A stretch of 27,648 bases of DNA from Triparma columacea (lineage: Eukaryota > Sar > Bolidophyceae > Parmales > Triparmaceae): contig BRYA01000135.1 in assembly GCA_030267965.1 (NCBI GenBank), forward strand, positions 1 through 27,648. The letters run 5' to 3'. The notes beneath the pieces were generated by a model. The model saw nothing but the letters and a program-made list of their open reading frames with translations, had not been told where the DNA came from and did not search any database. Made by a program: the position numbers and the translations under genes. Below are positions 19,522-27,399 of this stretch, piece by piece. The stretch's first letter is position 1. Each line of letters begins with the position of its first letter.

Positions 19522-20907
19522 CTAACTGCTGCGCCTCGAGCTGCGGCGCCTCGAGCTGGACCTTTTTGTTGACTCCTTTCTTGTTTCAGTTTTCTTGGGT
19601 GTCCTGGACCTAAACCTCTTGCCTCCTCCTGCATTTTGGGTGATGGCTTCGCTACTACTCACACCCCCACCTCTGCCCCCGACCCCGCCGAAAGTTGACA
19701 GCCTTGAGTTGATATACTGGTTGAGCTCCACCAAGTTGTCGTTGATCTTGTTTCGAAGGACAGAAAGTGACTCGAGAGATTCGATTTCGTCGACGTTGGA
19801 GGTGGTAGTAGCGAGCGCCGAGGAGAGACGAGACCGAATGTGAAGGCCAGTGAGGGAGCGGTTCATTCGGTAGGATTGGAAGGAGGAGCGAATCGTACCA
19901 AAGTTGTCGTTGAGGAAGTGCACGTAATCCTCCTGGTAATCTTTCTCTATTTTCTCTACGATTCGGCGCATCCCCTCGAGCGTACTACCCTCAACGACGG
20001 TGTCCTTGAACATGACGTCGTACATCTGAGATGTGAAGGTGTGAGCTACCACCAAAATGAGGTGGAAGTCCTCGTGGTAGCCCCAGACGTTCTCAACATG
20101 CCACGGGATTTTGATTATGAAGCCGCCCTTCCTGCTGGCCGTCTGAAGCCCGAAGCAAACGAAGGCCATGAGGTAGCTGCAGAAGCAGGCGAGGAAAAGG
20201 GTCTTCATCGTCCTATCGTATTTGCTGAAGTTGAGGGCGGTTGGTGAAAAGAAGGGAATGAGGGCGAAGGAAATTCCACTGATGGCCTTGAAGCCCACCC
20301 AGACCCAGGGCTCAAAGCCGAGGCTGTAGATAAAGGTCTTCATCTCAATTCCGCTCTTCATGAACCTGAGGTGCTCGATCCACTGGCCGGCGGATATTTT
20401 GCGCTGCTCTGGGATACCGTGGGAGACCAACTCGTACAGGAAGCAGAGTCCGACAAAGGTCGAAAAGCAGTAGAGAACGTGGCGGAGCTTCTTCAAGCGA
20501 ACCATCATGGAGCAGCCAATGATGGTGCACGCAATCCAACCGATGTCGACATTGGTGAAGGTACTGACCACCGAGGGGAACAATCTATGCCTGTGGAACA
20601 CGGCTGACGCAAAGTACTGCATGGAAAAAAATGCCATGACAAAATCGCTGGGGTGCCTAGTGCTCCCGTACATAAGGTAGCTAATGATGAGCGTGCACAT
20701 ACAAACGACGCTAGCTATGAGGTGCAGGAGGCCTCTCATTATCGGCTTCGACTCCTCCTCGTGACAGCCGTACCCAAAGAGGGAGCTGTCATGTATCTCA
20801 ATATTGTGCAGCTCAAAGAGCTGGCAGGCACCGAGAATCCCAAACCCCACTCCAATCAGTGCGTATCCCACCTGGGTTGGCAGTCGAATCGAGGATCCCG
20901 ACGTCAT
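19522..20907 (-). CDS. seven-helix membrane protein of CREST (ceramidase/PAQR-like) type
   Basis: A single-exon frame of 461 aa runs from an ATG at 20907 to TAG. About seven hydrophobic segments span residues 14-290. The CREST hydrolase signature is visible in the expected order: S101-A-V-F-H105 (Ser-x3-His), Asp121 in N-V-D-I-G, and H278-E-D-F-H282 (His-x3-His) in the last helix. CREST members (alkaline ceramidases, PAQR receptors, Per1, TMEM8) are thought to bind zinc through these residues and to cut lipid amide or ester bonds; the substrate is unknown here. After the membrane part comes a ~125-residue charged helical region (E-G-M-R-R-I-V-E-K-I-E-K). The Ser/Arg-rich tail (R-S-S-S-R-R-R-S-S-R-R-S-S) is encoded by a short direct repeat. 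Assignment is by motif only, as overall similarity cannot be measured here. Confidence 0.68.
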   Translation of the reverse strand: MTSGSSIRLPTQVGYALIGVGFGILGACQLFELHNIEIHDSSLFGYGCHEEESKPIMRGLLHLIASVVCMCTLIISYLMYGSTRHPSDFVMAFFSMQYFASAVFHRHRLFPSVVSTFTNVDIGWIACTIIGCSMMVRLKKLRHVLYCFSTFVGLCFLYELVSHGIPEQRKISAGQWIEHLRFMKSGIEMKTFIYSLGFEPWVWVGFKAISGISFALIPFFSPTALNFSKYDRTMKTLFLACFCSYLMAFVCFGLQTASRKGGFIIKIPWHVENVWGYHEDFHLILVVAHTFTSQMYDVMFKDTVVEGSTLEGMRRIVEKIEKDYQEDYVHFLNDNFGTIRSSFQSYRMNRSLTGLHIRSRLSSALATTTSNVDEIESLESLSVLRNKINDNLVELNQYINSRLSTFGGVGGRGGGVSSSEAITQNAGGGKRFRSRTPKKTETRKESTKRSSSRRRSSRRSS

Positions 20908-20919
20908 GTGCCTTAAAGG

Positions 20920-21126
20920 TCAACTATTTCCGATCTTAGACTCGTAGCAGTCGTTGTACTTCTTGATCAAGGCAGCGCACTCGTCGACTGTACCCACAAG
21001 GAGTAACAAAATTGATTGCGTTGGACAAGAGTCGGGAACCCTGTCGGAGGTTGAAAAAATGCTGTCAGGAAGCAGCAACGTCGTATCGCCGTCACGTCCA
21101 CACGGCCCGCGAAAACTACCTCGGCT
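20920..21126 (-). CDS. orphan coding-like 3' exon, CX9C motif
   Basis: This frame (68 codons plus TGA) has no ATG and is bounded upstream by an in-frame TGA at 21129-21127, so it can only be a terminal exon or a relic. Its codon use (GAC, AAG, TAC, AAC, GTC) looks coding. The end reads V-G-T-V-D-E-C-A-A-L-I-K-K-Y-N-D-C-Y-E-S, a CX9C spacing like that in CHCH proteins. Earlier parts have G-R-D-G-D-T-T-L-L-L-P-D. Its stop is 12 bp from, and in the same frame as, the ATG of the CREST-type gene. I could not fix an upstream exon. One speculative 5' exon would start at ATG 21484 with a signal-like peptide, but that ATG lies 15 bp from the divergent ATG at 21500. Confidence 0.35.
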   Translation of the reverse strand, partial: SRGSFRGPCGRDGDTTLLLPDSIFSTSDRVPDSCPTQSILLLLVGTVDECAALIKKYNDCYESKIGNS

Positions 21127-21499
21127 TCAGAAGATACAATAAATGCGAGGTCTGCTTTGGAAGTTAATTTCTTCAATGAAAAACTTTTAACACATCAGAA
21201 GAGGGAGTGTCTGAACTCTTTCCGCCTGATCCAGACCTGAAGAATGCGGGGGCTGGCTCCTTGGCAAGGGTGCAAAAAGGAGGGGGTTTTACCACCAACC
21301 AGTTGCAGAGAAACGCTCGTTTTTGCGGTTGAAGGGGAATTGGGGTACGTCTGTCAGAGGAGTAAGAGTTTGGGGCGCGTGAAAGGCTAAGTGAAAAACA
21401 ATCAGTTCCTAAGGTCACAACAGTTTCGGCTTCCACAGGAACAGAGAAAGAAAGTAGTAGGAAGGGCTGATAGATTGCTCGCATAGGGGCTGAGATACA
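21127..21499. other. spacer upstream of two divergent genes
   Basis: About 370 bp precede the plus-strand start at 21500; with the orphan segment they form the ~590-bp gap between divergent genes. A minus-strand frame from ATG 21484 to 21173 begins like a signal peptide (Q-P-F-L-L-L-S-F-S-V-P-V-E-A) but then loses any coding character. I leave it uncalled. No clear promoter motif is visible. Confidence 0.35.
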
Positions 21500-22894
21500 A
21501 TGTCGGGACTTCCTGGTCAGGTAAATGACGGTGGAGAAGGAGGTCCAGACAAGGATGCTGGGGGGGATCCAATCGGGAAGAAGGAGCTAAGGCTGCTTTC
21601 TGAGGAGGTGGGGGATCCCAGCGTGCAGCCTGAGCTGACGCCTGTGAATATGCCTCTGCATATGACGGATGCAGATGTCGTCAAGAATAGATTATTACAG
21701 AAAGGGGGGATAAAGGTTGATGAAACAAGAGCACTAGAGGGAACTGAGGCCCAGGCACGGGAGATGGGGAGCAGGAGGAGGTCGAGGAAGGTATCGATTG
21801 GGGGCGTAAGGATGGAGTACGCTACAGAGGAGAAAAAGGAGGAACTTAGCGCAGGGAGGAATACGAGTGACAACAGCGAAAAGGACCCCAACAGCAGCGG
21901 CCAGGCCCTTGCACCCGGTGTGATTAGGACTGCCGGCAGCGCGAGGAGACTCACCAAGAACCAAAGCATTAGGCTGAAAAATTTTGGCACTGTCCTGCCT
22001 GTTAGCGCCAATGAGGCCAAAAAATTAAAGAGAAATAGCGTGGCCAACGGCGCCGCAGGGACCATTAACGAGGATGAGGAATTGAAAATAGATGAGAAAT
22101 CGAATAGTGATAGCATGGGCTCCCCTTCATCTCCCGAAACAAGGAATAGCAAACTGTTAGCGCTTCACAGCTTCAAGAGCCAAAGGGGCAGCTTGAAGGG
22201 GGGGAAGCAGCGGAACCAGAGCGTGATTGGGAAGACATTTTCGTTTGCGGCCAAGAGGGTGAGCAATATAGTGAACCTATTGGGTAAGAAAGGAAATAGG
22301 GAGTCGAATGAGAGCCGGTCGTCGCTTCGGAGGGCTCAGGAGGATGCGTGGGAGAAGCTCTTAAACGACCACCTGGAAAACTCGGTGCCACAGCTACGTC
22401 GGTACCTCCGGTGGAAGGAGGATTATGCGTACTTTTTGAAGAGAAAGGCGGGTAAATTCGACGAGCGGGTGCTAAGCCCGATTTTAATGAAGAGGGGAAA
22501 GTGCAGGTGCCTATTAAGCAAACAGAGCTGTGGTCCCATGGACCCTTTTGAGTACATGGTTCACTGCGCCAAGTGCAAGGAGGAGCTCCCGCCGTTCGCG
22601 GACCAGATGGTGGCGATGTCGGAAGCGATAGGGGAGCCCGATAACCCGATAGCTCACAGAAACGCGTTCGGGCTGGAGCAAGAGGAGGAGAGGGACATGC
22701 TGGAGGCACAGGAGATTATGATTGAAACTCTGGAGGAGGATAGGATGAACATTGCCGAGGGGCGGAGCGTCATGCACGCAAGGAAGCTCCACACACACCG
22801 TAGCCACCACGGTGGAGACAGTGGCAGACGGAGCGTTAAACCTAGCATACGAGAGAGGAAGAAGAGCATTGCAAGGAAGGGGAGCATATCGTGA
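21500..22894 (+). CDS. unknown basic protein with many RxxS sites and a Cys cluster
   Basis: A single-exon frame of 464 aa starts at ATG 21500 and ends with TGA. No known family is recognised. The first ~280 residues look disordered and carry many basophilic kinase sites: R-R-R-S-R-K-V-S (~92), R-R-L-T-K-N-Q-S (~149), K-R-N-S (~178), Q-R-G-S-L (~228), R-N-Q-S-V (~238). The tail adds R-R-S-V-K-P-S, R-K-K-S-I and R-K-G-S-I-S. A folded part (~281-415) contains W-E-K-L-L-N-D-H-L, a basic/aromatic helix and a cysteine cluster (C335-R-C337, C344, C356-A-K-C359) that may bind zinc, followed by an acidic helix. There is no signal peptide or membrane segment. A phosphorylation-controlled cytosolic or nuclear protein is inferred; the function is unknown. 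Confidence 0.7.
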   Translation: MSGLPGQVNDGGEGGPDKDAGGDPIGKKELRLLSEEVGDPSVQPELTPVNMPLHMTDADVVKNRLLQKGGIKVDETRALEGTEAQAREMGSRRRSRKVSIGGVRMEYATEEKKEELSAGRNTSDNSEKDPNSSGQALAPGVIRTAGSARRLTKNQSIRLKNFGTVLPVSANEAKKLKRNSVANGAAGTINEDEELKIDEKSNSDSMGSPSSPETRNSKLLALHSFKSQRGSLKGGKQRNQSVIGKTFSFAAKRVSNIVNLLGKKGNRESNESRSSLRRAQEDAWEKLLNDHLENSVPQLRRYLRWKEDYAYFLKRKAGKFDERVLSPILMKRGKCRCLLSKQSCGPMDPFEYMVHCAKCKEELPPFADQMVAMSEAIGEPDNPIAHRNAFGLEQEEERDMLEAQEIMIETLEEDRMNIAEGRSVMHARKLHTHRSHHGGDSGRRSVKPSIRERKKSIARKGSIS

Positions 22895-23240
22895 CAAATG
22901 TTATAATAACGTCTTGTTGTGTTGTGGACAAAACTATTACTATGCTTTACACGTGGTCGCGGGGTGAAAGGGTAAACAACTTTTCCAATTGACCTGCAAC
23001 GACAACTCCAAGTCGCTTAATAGCTGGCAAGATTCTGCATCTTTGTGACGACCTGCGAGAGCGGCGAGGGGGGGGTGAGGGGGAAATGGGGGGAGGGAGA
23101 GGAAATGGCGTCCGCGGTTACTGCTGGCTGTTGCACCACAGCGCCATGGAGGATATATATCTCACACCTTTTGATAACCCTGGCCCAGTGAGCCATTACC
23201 ACCCTAACCCTGCCACCCTTCCTTTCGTTCTCTTCATTCT
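22895..23240. other. convergent 3' spacer
   Basis: These 346 bp lie between two convergent stops. A G-rich stretch runs from 23055 to 23100. CACCCTAACCCTGCC near 23201 contains one telomere-like hexamer pair. An open plus-strand frame across the region runs antisense into the CP12 gene and has no domain. No gene is called. Confidence 0.4.
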
Positions 23241-24343
23241 CTATTTGCCACCCAACTCATTAATCACCTTATTTTGTAACTCCTCGAGCGCCTCGCACGC
23301 ATCCATCATATCCACGAGGCACTCCTCGGATAGGGCTGGCTCCAGGGCCTGGGAGTTGTCTGAGGCGGAGAGCTCCTCCACGTTGTCCCACGCGACGGCG
23401 GCCTCGGCGGACGTTGCGCCGTACATGGCCGTGGTCTCTTTGGCCTCGGCGATGGCCTGCTGAAGAGCGGACGCAGCGTAAGGGGTCAAATGGGACTCCT
23501 TGGCAGGAACCACAGAAGATATCTTTACGGCCTTGGGGATTGCTGCGAGTGGAGATAGGGGTATTGGGGGGGATGAGAGCAAGAAAGTGAAGAGACAATC
23601 GAAAGTTAAGTAGAGGGGCAATCGAGAGGAAGTACAGGGGCAATCGAGAGGTAACAGAGGGGCACTCCACAGCCCTCCACTCCACAGCCCTCCACACACA
23701 CACACAGCCCTCCACTCACCCTTAACTTCGCCAGCCAACTTCCTCATCTTGGCAAACGATCCCTGCTGCTCCTTGAGTAATTCCTCAAGCTGCGCCATCT
23801 TAGTCTGATACTCCTGGCACTCGTCGGTAGTAATGTCACACTCCTCGTCAAGACTCGCCATCTTGGGGGTAGAAGCTGCGTTGACCTCCTCTACCTCAGT
23901 CCAAGCAAGAAGTGCCTCTGGAGATCCCTGGTGTTTGTGTTGGTGTTGGTAAATGGGTTAGAGTGGGTTGTGAGGGGTCAGTAATTGACAAGAATGACTC
24001 TCACAACGGTAAAAACATTTCACAGCAGTGCCTGCAGCAGTGCATCACCGGGCTGTCCTTCAGGGCCTCACCTTTCCATGCTCCTTCTCAGCATCCTTTG
24101 CAGCCTTGATCATTTCAGCAGCTGTAGAGTAGAGTAGAGTAGCTATAATGATTTTGTATGAGTAAATAATTGTTGTTGTTGGAGAAATAATGGACAACCC
24201 AAAAGCAAACCCAGACATCGAAGCTTCAATCTTTTCCCAAAAATCCTCTCACCTGGACGATGCGCGACTGGGGGCACGATGAACCATGCGTTGCTACTAA
24301 CAGCTAGTGAGATCAAAAGGAGAATTGTGCGCTTCGTAGTCAT
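23241..24343 (-). CDS. plastid-targeted protein with two CP12 domains
   Basis: Four exons (24343-24253, 24121-24072, 23927-23720, 23542-23241) give 216 aa; all phases and GTGAG donors agree. Residues 1-19 are a signal peptide, and S-S-N-A-W-F-I-V-P-P resembles the aromatic cleavage motif of bipartite plastid leaders in stramenopiles. CP12 module 1 (about 31-90) has L-L-A-W-T-E-V-E-E-V (54-62) and C77-D-I-T-T-D-E-C84-Q-E-Y. Module 2 (about 136-210) has A-T-S-A-E-A-A-V-A-W-D-N-V-E-E-L (159-174) and C191...C199. CP12 is a disordered redox linker that ties GAPDH to phosphoribulokinase in the dark and switches off the Calvin cycle. Both modules keep only the C-terminal-type Cys pair. A Gln/Lys-rich linker, likely coiled, joins them (~88-116). 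Confidence 0.82.
23615..23715. repeat. short tandem repeats inside CP12 intron 3
   Basis: Within the third intron of the CP12 gene, GGGGCAATCGAGAGG occurs at 23615 and 23637, with a weaker partial copy just before. It is followed by repeats of CCACAGCCCTCCACT and a (CA) run (23692-23705). The repeats end a few bases before the splice donor at 23719. They look like simple slippage repeats. Confidence 0.7.
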
Positions 24344-24614
24344 TGGGTTGGAAGATGGAGATTGGATTAGTGTTTGGTGGCGAAGTTTTGTTCAGTTCTG
24401 GATTCAGCCAACTTTTTGCCTTTTCTTTCTTTGCTTGACACACTTTCGACAAACAGATATTTTGTTCGCTCCAAAGGTAAGAATAACACGCACGTTTTGG
24501 GTAAAGTGTGGTGAGGTCGTGTATTGATTATGTGAACGTCAGTCCTGCTTTCGCTAGGTAATGCCGCAAGATCTTTTTTAGCCCCTTCCCCCCCCATACC
24601 CTCAGTTTTTAATT

Positions 24615-24684
24615 TACTCACACCGAGCGAGCTCGGCATTTTCATTGCGCTGCGAATTCCCTGGGTTCGGTCCCCAGTGGAGTA
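24615..24684 (+). other. tRNA-like element, copy 1
   Basis: The + strand can fold into tRNA-like arms. TACTC (24615-24619) pairs with GAGTA (24680-24684) as an acceptor-like stem. A D-arm-like hairpin is CCGAG/CTCGG (24623-24636). A T-arm-like hairpin is CTGGG-TTCGGTC-CCCAG (24661-24677), close to the pol III B box. No good five-pair anticodon stem forms, so it is not called a tRNA gene. T-rich sequence (CCTTTTGCTTTT) follows. A SINE remnant or tRNA pseudogene is likely. Confidence 0.5.
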
Positions 24685-24725
24685 TCTCCTTTTGCTTTTA
24701 CTGCTTCCATCCTTCAGCAGATCTT

Positions 24726-24729
<4 letters not shown>

Positions 24730-24772
<43 letters not shown>
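24730..24772. repeat. (CT)n microsatellite
   Basis: An uninterrupted run of about 21 CT units lies between the two tRNA-like elements. On the minus strand it reads GA and produces an artificial Arg-Glu frame. Confidence 0.95.
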
Positions 24773-24774
<2 letters not shown>

Positions 24775-24785
24775 GACTTCTCGCC

Positions 24786-24852
24786 TACTCACACCTTTCG
24801 GTGATTTCGTTGCTCCATCTGAACTTCCCCGGGTTCGGTCCCCGGTGGAAAT
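24786..24852 (+). other. tRNA-like element, copy 2
   Basis: This stretch, 171 bp downstream of copy 1, repeats its layout: TACTCACACC, a hairpin CACC/GGTG (24792-24803), a spacer with GATTTCGTTGC, then CCGGG-TTCGGTC-CCCGG (24829-24845). Both hairpin stems differ from copy 1 by changes that keep base pairing. The acceptor-like pairing is lost here. TTTT follows at about 24874. Confidence 0.5.
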
Positions 24853-24911
24853 TTCCTTCCTTCAATATAGTTTTGTCATTCATCTGCGCATCATGGCCAT
24901 GAGTTAAGGGT

Positions 24912-26796
24912 TTAAACTCCCTCCTCCTTACGGTAAGCAATCATGTCGGCGATGCTCGTCATGACGTAGCCTCGCTCCTTCGCGAACCTCCTGAGCTCCG
25001 GGAGCCTCGCCATCTCCCCCTCGAACTCCTCGCTGACAATCTCACAGAGAACGCCGGCCGGCTGTAGGCCGGCTAGGCGGGCCAGGTCGACCGTTGCCTC
25101 GGTGTGGCCGTCCCTGGCGAGGACCCCCCCTTCCCTGGCCCTGAGGGGGAAGATGTGGCCGGGCCTGACGAAGTCATCGGCGGTGGAGTCCCCGGAGGCC
25201 ATGAGGTTAATGGTGGTGGCCCTATCCTTGCCGCTGATGCCCGTGGTGATGCCATGCTTTCGAGTGGCGTCAACGCTGACCCCAAAAGCGGTGCCCTTCG
25301 GGTCCTGGTTGTTGGCGACCATGGGTGGGATATTGAGCCTGTCCATGTCCTCTCCGGGGAGGGCGACGCAGAGGACTCCGGAGGTCCACCTGACCATTTC
25401 ACTGACGGTGGCAGGAGTGGCGAGGGAACCCGCGAGGATCAGATCCCCCTCGTTCTCTCTGTCCATGTCATCGACGACGACCACGAGCTCGCCCCTCTTA
25501 GTGGCTTCAATGGCGTCGATGACGGTCTGCTTTCCGAAGCAGTAGCCGTCGTCGGAGGCAACGACGCCCTCAAGGTCGTCAGTGGAGACCTTGCTTGTGG
25601 TGGTGGCGGTAAAATCGTCAGAAGGGGGGGCCGTCGCGCCTCCCTTGGGGACGGAGCGCCGGGGGGCCAAACTAAGGGACTGCTTGAGCTCCTTCATGTG
25701 GTTCATCCTCTCAATCTTGGTGGAAATGTACTGCCTGTTATACTCGTTAGCCTTGTCGACAACAACGGGGACGGTCCCTAGTACCTTTATTCCAATCTCG
25801 TCGAGCTTCTGGACTTTATAGGGGTTATTGGTCATGAGCATGACCCCGTTGTCGTTCGAGGGGCTGATTCCCAGGTCGTTTAGGATTGAGGGGACAACGT
25901 TGTACTCCCTGCGATGAGCGAAAAAGGGTCGGGGTCATGGGTTAGCATGAAGTCAGCGGTCAAGGGGGGGGGGGTACGGAAGTGAGCCAGTCTATCACTT
26001 TGGTCCTCCTCATCTCATCTCACCTAGCATCCTCAGCCAGACCAAGGTGCAGGTTGGCATCGACAGTGTCGAGGCCCTGGTCCTGTAAGGCATAGGCCTT
26101 GATCTTGTTGGCAATGCCGATGCCCCTGCCCTCCTGCTGCAGGTAAATGACGGCACCCCCATGCTTGGCAATGTGAGAAAGAGCGAGCATGAGCTGCTCC
26201 CTGCAGTCGCAGCGTAGAGACCCAAAGACCTCGGAAGTGAAGCACTGGTCGTGGATGCGGACATTCACGGGGCCGGTGACTGTAGAGAAAGGTTGGGACG
26301 TGGCGTGTGGAAGAGAGGCCTCGGCCTGCCTGTCATCAGGGTAATCAACGCCATTGGCATCCTGCTTGGGAGGGAGATGGTAAATCGCGACAGGCTCAAC
26401 GGGGTGCTTCGATAGGCTCTGCCTGTACTCCTCGTTCCCGACGAGCCTATACGAACGAATCATAAAGGTACCAAACTCTGTAGGCATGGTAGCCTCAGCA
26501 TGGAAAGTGGCAGTGGCACTCCACGGGGAAGCCTGCCTCTCATTGCCACTGTAATTATCCTCGGTGTCTGACGAGTAAGCCGTAGACGTGGTAGAAGTGG
26601 TAGAAGGCTTGGGCTTCGAAGACTCTCTTGACAGAATATTTACCCCAGCGACATCATGCCCTCGAGAGGCCCTGGAAAGGCCTTGATGATACGCATTGGG
26701 CTTAAAGGGAGTCGCTAAGACAAAAGAATTTGTAGATAATATGAGTGGGAGCAATATAAGGAGGTTGAAGACGAAAATCGCACCAAAATTTTGCAT
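24912..26796 (-). CDS. bifunctional GTP cyclohydrolase II / 3,4-dihydroxy-2-butanone-4-phosphate synthase (inverted domain order)
   Basis: Two exons (26796-26024, 25908-24912) with a 115-nt intron give 589 aa. The leader [16 protein letters not shown] then [10 protein letters not shown] looks like a bipartite plastid signal with Phe at the cleavage site. GTP cyclohydrolase II comes first (~92-330): zinc ligands C185-x10-C196-x-C198, [20 protein letters not shown], and T-N-N-P-Y-K. DHBP synthase follows (~378-589): [12 protein letters not shown] (404-415), [12 protein letters not shown], and [12 protein letters not shown]. The two domains make both starting blocks of riboflavin, from GTP and from ribulose 5-phosphate. 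The order is opposite to that of bacterial and plant RibBA. A CCAATCA box lies about 230 bp upstream. Confidence 0.93.
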
Positions 26797-27399
26797 TTTT
26801 TCGGTGTCTTCCGTTGTTTTGTTCTACTGGCTATTATTTCAATCTATAAGTCGTTTTAGGGGGCTCCAATGACACTTCCAATATCGTTCGGAAGTAGAAG
26901 CTTGATTTGAAGATGAGCGACTTCTATCCCCAGCTAGCAGGGCTTATTTTTATGCAAGGGAGAGGTTGATGGCCTGAACATTTGCCCATCACGCTTCATT
27001 TTGTCTGACGGCTTGTTTTGTCCTGCAGCCAATCAGGTGAAGTGGGATTTCAAAGTACGCGGAGAATTCATTTCTTTGCTTTGCAAATGTTGAGATATAC
27101 GAGGTAGGTCGAAGCGCAAATTCGTTGCGTTAGAGACGTGCGTTCTCACGCTTTTTCAAGTTGGGGACTTGTCTATGATGTAAAAAATTGCATCACTTCG
27201 ATTCTCGTGCAGTCGAACGAGCATCGCAATGTAATGATCGAGGCCGTACTGTAAAATTTTAAGTTGTAGTGTCCATCCTTCACTTCATAAATAAGTTGTC
27301 TTTCAGCTCTTCTCAGGGGAAATAAAAATGAATTTCATGTTGTTGTACGACACCCCTGCGCCTTGTTATCGACCTCCTACTTCCCTCCATTTCCAAACC
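26797..27399. promoter_or_regulatory. upstream region of the riboflavin gene
   Basis: About 600 bp lie between the start of the riboflavin gene and the stop of the next minus-strand gene. CCAATCAG at 27029-27036 is the only recognisable motif, about 235 bp from the ATG. Short open frames, including an 18-codon one at about 26913, have no support. Nothing else is seen. Confidence 0.45.

Larger units (their letters stand above)
24344..24911. other. gene-free spacer with tRNA-like elements and microsatellite
   Basis: This 568-bp region separates the start of the CP12 gene from the stop of the riboflavin gene, both on the minus strand, so it holds the CP12 promoter. It contains two tRNA-like elements and a CT microsatellite, listed separately. 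A long minus-strand open frame across it is mostly a translation of the CT repeat (Arg-Glu) and is not called. Confidence 0.6.

Noticed and set aside
20908..20922. Read-through or selenocysteine at the TGA before the CREST-type gene
   Set aside because: The downstream ATG is well placed, the intervening codons look like untranslated sequence, and no recoding element can be shown.
21173..21484. Minus-strand frame with a signal-like start
   Set aside because: Its ATG lies only 15 bp from the divergent ATG at 21500, and the sequence after the leader has no coding character. It remains a weak candidate 5' exon for the orphan segment at 20920-21126.
24615..24684. A functional tRNA gene
   Set aside because: The T-loop has G where A58 is expected and no proper anticodon stem-loop forms.
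24367..24792. Long minus-strand open frame with an Arg-Glu run
   Set aside because: Its N-terminal part is a translation of the CT microsatellite and the rest crosses a tRNA-like element; there is no domain or conserved pattern.
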